DNA from: Geodermatophilus sp. DSM 45219
GTDB taxonomy: Bacteria > Actinomycetota > Actinomycetes > Mycobacteriales > Geodermatophilaceae
DNA length: 64,000 bases
Assembly (NCBI RefSeq): GCF_900104025.1
Contig: NZ_FNIQ01000003.1
Location: forward strand, 62,001 to 126,000
Direction: 5' to 3'
A program made the position numbers and the translations under genes. The notes under the pieces were generated by a model that saw only the letters and a program-made list of their open reading frames with translations, was not told the DNA's origin and ran no database searches. Each line of letters starts with the position of its first letter. Within the stretch, counting starts at the first letter, position 1. This document shows, piece after piece, positions 59,695-64,000 of the stretch.

Positions 59695-61269
59695 ATGACC
59701 GCACCTCAGTTGGCGCCCCAAGGCGCGCTGGGTCAGCAGCTCGGCGGCACCCTCGGCGGCCTCGGCGGCGGCCTGCTCGGCCAGTCCGGGCTCGGCCAGC
59801 AGTTCGGCGGCGCCCTCGGCAGCCTGCTGCCCTTCGGCGCCGGCCCGCAGCAGCAGCAGCAGCAGCAGATGGACCCGCAGGGCGCCATCGGTCAGCTGCT
59901 CGGCAGCCTGCTGCCGTTCTCCGGCGGCCCCCAACAGCAGATGGCCCCCCAGGGCGCGATCGGTCAGCTGCTGGGCAGCCTGGTGCCCTTCGCCGCCGGC
60001 CCCCAGCAGCAGCAGATGGCCCCCCAGGGCGCCATCGGCCAGCTGCTGGGCAGCCTGGTGCCCTTCGCCGCCGGCCCCCAGCAGCAGCAGATGGCCCCCC
60101 AGGGCGCCATCGGCCAGCAGCTCGGCGGCACCCTCGGCGGCCTCGGCGGCGGCCTGCTCGGCCAGGCCGGCCTCGGCCAGCAGCTGGGCAGCGTGCTCGG
60201 CAACCTGCTGCCCTTCGCCGCCGGCCCCCAACAGCAGATGGCCCCCCAAGGCGCCATCGGCCAGCTGCTGGGCAGCCTGGTGCCCTTCGCCGCCGGCCCC
60301 CAACAGCAGATGGCCCCCCAGGGCGCCATCGGCCAGCAGCTCGGCGGGGCGCTCGGCGGCCTGGGCGGCGGCCTGCTCGGGCAGGCCGGCCTCGGCCAGC
60401 AGCTGGGCAGCGTGCTCGGCGACCTGCTGCCCTTCTACGCCGGCCCGCAACAGCAGCAGATGGCCCCCCAGGGGGCGCTCGGCCAGCAGCTCGGCGGCAC
60501 CCTCGGCGGCCTCGGCGGCGGCCTGCTCGGGCAGGCCGGCCTCGGCCAGCAGCTGGGCAGCGTGCTCGGCAACCTGCTGCCCTTCGCCGCCGGCCCCCAA
60601 CAGCAGATGGCCCCCCAAGGGGCGATCGGTCAGCTGCTGGGCAGCCTGGTGCCCTTCGCCGCCGGCCCCCAGCAGCAGATGGCCCCCCAGGGCGCCATCG
60701 GCCAGCAGCTCGGCGGCACCCTCGGCGGCCTCGGCGGCGGCCTGCTCGGCCAGGCCGGCCTCGGCCAGCAGCTGGGCAGCGTGCTCGGCAACCTGCTGCC
60801 CTTCGCCGCCGGCCCCCAGCAGCAGATGGCCCCGCAGGGCATCTTTGGCGGCGCGCTGGGCAGCGCCCTGGGCGGAGCGCTCGGCGGCGCGTTCGGGGAC
60901 AGCGGTCTCGGCAGCACCATCGGCGGCATCGCCGGCGGCCTGCTGCCCTTCTCCGGCGGCCCGCAGCAGCAGATGGCCCCGCAGGGGATCTTCAGTGGCC
61001 AGTCCACTCCGCTCAGTGATCTGATCCAGCACCTGAGCCAGCAGCCCCTCGGTTCCGGAGGCATCGGGAGCCCCACCACGAGCATCCTGCCCTTCGGCGC
61101 CGGCCCGCAGCAGCAGATGGCCCCGCAGGGTGCCTTCGGTCAGCAGCTCGGCGGCGCACTGGGCGGTCTGGGCGGTGGCCTGTTCGGCCAGTCCGGCATC
61201 GGTCAGCAGCTCGGCAGCACCCTGGGCAGCCTGCTGCCGTTCTCCGCGGGGCTGCAGATGGCTCGGTGA
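59695..61269 (+). CDS. Gly/Leu/Gln-rich 13-unit repeat protein
   Basis: A 524-residue protein with AGGAGGA ahead of the ATG. After a 9-residue start it is built of 13 units that nearly all end LLPF-xxGP-Qn-MAPQ (LVPF in short units). Long units (about 49 residues) follow GAIGQQLGGTLGGLGGGLLG, then QAGLGQQLGSVLGNLLPF. Short units (about 24 residues) lack the internal 25 residues and read GAIGQLLGSLVPFAAGPQQQ. Units 11 and 12 diverge. No signal peptide. The alternation of Gly-zipper-like hydrophobic stretches with Gln-rich linkers suggests a self-assembling, fibril-like or membrane-active scaffold. One copy of the long unit also ends the subtilase two genes downstream. Confidence 0.85.
   Translation: MTAPQLAPQGALGQQLGGTLGGLGGGLLGQSGLGQQFGGALGSLLPFGAGPQQQQQQQMDPQGAIGQLLGSLLPFSGGPQQQMAPQGAIGQLLGSLVPFAAGPQQQQMAPQGAIGQLLGSLVPFAAGPQQQQMAPQGAIGQQLGGTLGGLGGGLLGQAGLGQQLGSVLGNLLPFAAGPQQQMAPQGAIGQLLGSLVPFAAGPQQQMAPQGAIGQQLGGALGGLGGGLLGQAGLGQQLGSVLGDLLPFYAGPQQQQMAPQGALGQQLGGTLGGLGGGLLGQAGLGQQLGSVLGNLLPFAAGPQQQMAPQGAIGQLLGSLVPFAAGPQQQMAPQGAIGQQLGGTLGGLGGGLLGQAGLGQQLGSVLGNLLPFAAGPQQQMAPQGIFGGALGSALGGALGGAFGDSGLGSTIGGIAGGLLPFSGGPQQQMAPQGIFSGQSTPLSDLIQHLSQQPLGSGGIGSPTTSILPFGAGPQQQMAPQGAFGQQLGGALGGLGGGLFGQSGIGQQLGSTLGSLLPFSAGLQMAR
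59722..61269 (+). repeat. thirteen long/short coding repeats with a CAG tract
   Basis: Unit order is long, three short, long, short, two long, short, long, two diverged long, long. Short units equal long ones minus about 75 bp, so unit gain and loss by recombination is likely. A (CAG)7 tract at 59848-59868 encodes seven Gln in unit 1. Near-identity of several units at the DNA level indicates recent duplication or gene conversion. Confidence 0.88.
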
Positions 61270-61341
61270 GCGACGGCAGCGGCACGGCGGCGGATGGGAC
61301 GGATCGGCGGATCACCCCCATGGGGACCCGCTCCAGGCAGA

Positions 61342-61406
61342 GCTCCCGTGACGGGAGCGCACGGGATGCGGTGCGGCACGTCGCTCTACCGGTCGCACCG
61401 CATCCC
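61342..61406 (+). terminator. two hairpins between the repeat-protein and I9-like genes
   Basis: GCTCCCG (61342-61348) pairs with CGGGAGC (61352-61358), followed by a 13-bp stem GGGATGCGGTGCG (61363-61375) with 61394-61406. They lie 73-137 bp after the repeat-protein stop and 48 bp before the I9-like start. They could reduce read-through so that scaffold greatly exceeds protease and inhibitor, or stabilise the upstream message. Confidence 0.6.
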
Positions 61407-61453
61407 CGGCCAAGCTCGGACGTCCGTTCCGCCATCGTGAGGAGAAGGATCTC

Positions 61454-61681
61454 GTGGACCCCCAGCAGTACATCGTGACCGACAGACGAGATGGGGCCGG
61501 CGACGAGGGATTCGGTGGATTCCTGGCGGCGGCCGAGCACATGGCCGGCGTGACCATCAAGAAGGTCCACTCGCGCTACGTCGTCTTCGAGGCGCCCCCG
61601 GCCGTTGCCGAGACATTGGCACAGCAAGTGGGGACCGAGTACCAGATCACTCCGAACAGTGAACTCAACCTGTACGGCTGA
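61454..61681 (+). CDS. stand-alone I9-like (subtilase propeptide fold) protein
   Basis: A 75-residue protein; GTG with GAGGAGAAGGA upstream. Its order QYIVTDRR (strand), GFGGFLAAAEHMAG (helix), VTIKKVHSR and YVVFEAPP (strands), AVAETLAQQV (helix), ITPNSELNLYG (strand) is the ferredoxin-like beta-alpha-beta-beta-alpha-beta of peptidase-inhibitor I9. It parallels residues 36-126 of the subtilase 58 bp downstream (QYLMAPRP, LDVVKRIKR, DILVTNMEP, ERAQLIAATA, LTIGENARLQYG). Likely roles are inhibitor or folding chaperone of that protease. No signal peptide. Confidence 0.8.
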   Translation: MDPQQYIVTDRRDGAGDEGFGGFLAAAEHMAGVTIKKVHSRYVVFEAPPAVAETLAQQVGTEYQITPNSELNLYG

Positions 61682-61738
61682 ACCCAACCCATACGGCACG
61701 ACGTAGGAGTCGCGGCCCTTTGTGGAGGAGGATCCCCC

Positions 61739-63751
61739 ATGCCCCAGTCGGAAGGCCGTGGCAGTCGACCCCCGGCGAACGGCGGCGGCGCGCCGGCGCC
61801 GGCGGCGGACGGCGGCGAGGTACGGGTCGGCCCGCCCATCCGCCAGTACCTGATGGCACCGCGGCCGGGGCTGACCGCCCATGCCGCGGGCGTCCGCCCG
61901 ATGGCCGCGGGGCTGCTGAACGCCACGGTGGACTCGATGGGCCTCGACGTGGTCAAGCGGATCAAGCGCCCCCGCCGCACCCTGGCGACCTTCGGGGCCT
62001 CCTCGGGCGAGGCGACCGACATCCTCGTGACGAACATGGAGCCGGAGCGGGCCCAGCTGATCGCGGCCACCGCGCCCAACCTCACGATCGGTGAGAACGC
62101 CCGCCTCCAGTACGGCGCGCTGGTCAGCGCCGTCGGCGACTCGGCGCCCATCAGCGCCCTGCTCGCCCTGGGGGCGGTCCGACCCAAGCAGATCCGGTTC
62201 CGGGTCCTCGGCGAGGCCGACCGACCCCTGGCCGGCGCGACGGTGACCCTCGGCGGGGACACCGTCCCCCAGCAGGGGCTGACCGACCAGAAGGGGGAGC
62301 TCACCCTGCCCCTGCACACGCTCGGCGACCGGCCCGCGCGTTCGCTCTTCGTCGTCAAGCCCGGCGGTGGGTACTGGGACCTCTACCTCACCGAACCGAC
62401 GCTGTCGGACGGCAGCACGAACGTGATCCGGCTCCAGTCCTTCGGGGAGACGGTGGAGGGCTTCCCCACCTCCATGCAGTTCGGTTGGGGTCAGCGGCTG
62501 ATGGGCCTGGACCGCCTCCCTGCCGGGATCAACGGGGAGGGCGTGAAGATCGCGATCGTCGACTCGGGCGCCGACAACACCCACCCCCTCCTCGGTCACA
62601 TCCGGCTGGGTCGCGACCTGGGCGAGGGGAACCCCCCGAACGGCTGGACGAACGACCTGGTGGGGCACGGCTCGCACTGTGCGGGTGTGATCGCTGCGCG
62701 CTCGACCGAGGGCCAGCTGCGCGGGTTCGCCCCGGAGGCCGAGGTCCACGTCCTCAAGGTGTTCCCGGGCGGGCGGTACGACGGCCTCATCGACGCCCTG
62801 GACTACTGCATCGACCACCAGATCGACGTCGTGAACATGAGCCTCGGCGGCGACGAGAACAACCCGGCCGTCGAGGACACGCTGGCGGCCGCCGCGCTCA
62901 ACGGCATCGTCTGCATCGTGGCGGCCGGCAACTCCGGGGACGAGGTCAAGTTCCCCGCACGCTCGCCCAACGCCATCGCTGTCGCGGCGGTGGGCGATCT
63001 GCAGGAGGTCCGGCCCAACACGTGGGACAGCTCCACCTTCCGGGCGCAGTACCTGGCGGCCGACGGGGTGTTCTCCCCCACGTTCACCTGTCACGGCCCG
63101 GAGATCACCGTCTGCGCTCCGGGAGTGGGGATCATCTCGACGGTTCCCGGTGGGGCGTTCGAGAGCCAGTCCGGTACGTCGATGGCGGCACCGCACGTGA
63201 CCGGTCTGGCAGCGCTCCTGCTGGCACACCACCCCGTCTTCCGGAGCCAACTCCGCGAGCGCAACCAGGCGCGGGTCGCCGGACTCTTCAGCATCCTGCG
63301 GTCGATGTGCCAGCAGCTGCCCTTCGGCGCCGACCGCACCGGTGCGGGACTGCCGACCCTGGCCGGGTTCGAGGACACCCTCGTCCCGGGCGGAGCCGCA
63401 GCGGCCGCCCAGGGAGGCGCCGCGGCGTTCGTGCCGCCGTCGCCGCGGGCTCCCGTCGGAGGCGGCACGGGAGCCGTGGCACCCCAGGGGACCGGGCCCC
63501 AGATGGCCCCACAGGGTGTCATCGGCCAGCAGCTCGGCGGTGCACTCGGCGGCCTCGGTGGCGGGCTGCTCGGCCAGGCCGGCCTCGGGCAGCAGCTGGG
63601 CAGCGCACTGGGCACCCTGCTGCCGTTCTCCGCCGGCCCGCCGGTGACGCAGGAGGCCGCACTGATCCAGCAGTTGGGGACCGCGCTGGCCGACCCGCGG
63701 GTGATCGCCCTGCTGCAGGCCCAGTCCGCCGGGCAGGGCGCCAGGTGGTGA
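61739..63751 (+). CDS. subtilase (S8) with I9-like prodomain and repeat-unit tail
   Basis: A 670-residue serine protease; ATG with GTGGAGGAGG upstream. Residues 1-35 are disordered, 36-126 form an I9-like prodomain, and 150-230 a small beta-sandwich of CarboxypepD_reg type (RPLAGATVTLGG). The S8 domain has catalytic D275 (IAIVDSGAD), H310 (GHGSHCAGV), oxyanion N in VAAGNSGDE and S481 (SGTSMAAPHVTG). Residues 593-634 are one long unit of the upstream repeat protein (GVIGQQLGGALGGLGGGLLG), preceded by QMAPQ. No signal peptide, so it is intracellular or released by lysis. The shared tail suggests docking into an assembly of the repeat protein. Confidence 0.92.
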   Translation: MPQSEGRGSRPPANGGGAPAPAADGGEVRVGPPIRQYLMAPRPGLTAHAAGVRPMAAGLLNATVDSMGLDVVKRIKRPRRTLATFGASSGEATDILVTNMEPERAQLIAATAPNLTIGENARLQYGALVSAVGDSAPISALLALGAVRPKQIRFRVLGEADRPLAGATVTLGGDTVPQQGLTDQKGELTLPLHTLGDRPARSLFVVKPGGGYWDLYLTEPTLSDGSTNVIRLQSFGETVEGFPTSMQFGWGQRLMGLDRLPAGINGEGVKIAIVDSGADNTHPLLGHIRLGRDLGEGNPPNGWTNDLVGHGSHCAGVIAARSTEGQLRGFAPEAEVHVLKVFPGGRYDGLIDALDYCIDHQIDVVNMSLGGDENNPAVEDTLAAAALNGIVCIVAAGNSGDEVKFPARSPNAIAVAAVGDLQEVRPNTWDSSTFRAQYLAADGVFSPTFTCHGPEITVCAPGVGIISTVPGGAFESQSGTSMAAPHVTGLAALLLAHHPVFRSQLRERNQARVAGLFSILRSMCQQLPFGADRTGAGLPTLAGFEDTLVPGGAAAAAQGGAAAFVPPSPRAPVGGGTGAVAPQGTGPQMAPQGVIGQQLGGALGGLGGGLLGQAGLGQQLGSALGTLLPFSAGPPVTQEAALIQQLGTALADPRVIALLQAQSAGQGARW

Positions 63752-63789
63752 CCTGACCGGTTCCACGCCTACGGGCGGGGCCATGGCGA

Positions 63790-63824
63790 GGGGGCGGGGC
63801 CACCACAGGGCTCGCCCCGCCCCC
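63790..63824. terminator. terminator after the subtilase
   Basis: GGGGGCGGGGC (63790-63800) pairs with GCCCCGCCCCC (63814-63824) around a 13-nt loop, between the convergent subtilase and the partial gene at the window end. Confidence 0.75.
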
Positions 63825-63861
63825 CGACGCCTGACCGTCTGCCGGCCCGGAGTCCTCCGGG

Positions 63862-64000
63862 TCAGCTCCCGGCGGGGGTGACGCCGAACATCAGGACCCG
63901 GCGCTCGATGTCGTAGTGCACCGTGCCGGTGTTGGCCAGCAGGTCCTGCAGGTTGTCCGCGTCGTCGGGGTCCAGCGTGAGGACCTCCTCCCACGCCCCC
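63862..64000 (-). CDS. unknown protein (C-terminal fragment)
   Basis: The last 45 codons of a minus-strand gene that runs off the window. The fragment reads VLTLDPDDADNLQDLLANTG, then VHYDIERRVLMFGVTPAGS and a TGA stop. Frame and composition look coding and it faces a terminator shared with the subtilase. No family can be assigned from this piece. Confidence 0.6.
   Translation of the reverse strand, partial: GAWEEVLTLDPDDADNLQDLLANTGTVHYDIERRVLMFGVTPAGS

Noticed and set aside
59527-61032. Long open frame antisense to the repeat-protein gene
   Set aside because: It arises because the coding repeats keep the opposite strand open. The plus strand has a perfect ribosome site and its product shares a unit with the plus-strand subtilase.

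Overview
The window is one stretch of high-GC actinobacterial chromosome. Gene content points to a mycothiol-producing actinobacterium, probably Geodermatophilaceae-like (inference). The evidence is mshD next to glnR, many GTG starts, frequent TAnnnT -10 boxes only 6-8 nt before a GTG (leaderless messages), and the order lmeA-thioredoxin-cysA2-sseC / glnR-mshD-pst, which mirrors the Mycobacterium tuberculosis Rv0814c-Rv0820 neighbourhood.

Layout. 1-8.4 kb: a catabolic/uptake block with a hydrolase fragment, a BKACE enzyme, a decayed IS5-type transposase, and a sugar-type ABC importer (binding protein, permease, double ATPase, second permease) followed by the dipeptidase pepD. 8.4-14.3 kb: the conserved sulfur/envelope/redox block, including a 24-codon Cys-containing leader ORF ahead of cysA2-sseC, then glnR and mshD. 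14.3-18.8 kb: pstSCAB behind a PHO box. 18.8-28 kb: an LCP-LytR_C protein, a coiled-coil protein built from twelve 14-residue repeats, small stress proteins, a siderophore-interacting protein, a two-component system, a thioesterase and cysQ. 28-34 kb: cysDN and a coxLSM-type molybdenum hydroxylase operon. 34-44 kb: an anti-sigma-type ATPase, a small HTH protein, hrpA, a MarR-MFS efflux pair with twin operators, and a zinc alcohol dehydrogenase. 44-56 kb: GGDEF-EAL protein, acyl-CoA dehydrogenase, MFS, YihY/BrkB, hemerythrin, PAS-PP2C phosphatase, STAS protein and TetR regulator. 56-64 kb: a PRC-barrel stress protein and then the most unusual part of the window.

The unusual part (57.3-63.75 kb) looks like one cassette: an M15 peptidase with a peptidoglycan-binding domain, a BTAD/SARP-like regulator, a 524-residue protein made of 13 Gly/Leu/Gln-rich units, a 75-residue stand-alone I9-like (subtilase propeptide fold) protein, and a subtilase. 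The subtilase carries its own I9-like prodomain at the front and one copy of the same Gly/Leu/Gln unit at its end. Direct repeats with an 11-bp period sit ahead of the M15 gene, the regulator and the repeat-protein gene, which is the geometry SARP regulators recognise. I read this as a regulated protease-scaffold-inhibitor system that I cannot match to a named one.

Two dispersed intergenic repeat families also occur: a ~60-bp palindromic element mostly placed just after stop codons (six copies), and a 31-bp motif (two copies). An 87-bp tandem array lies between two minus-strand genes near 44 kb. No tRNA, rRNA, CRISPR array or complete insertion sequence was seen.
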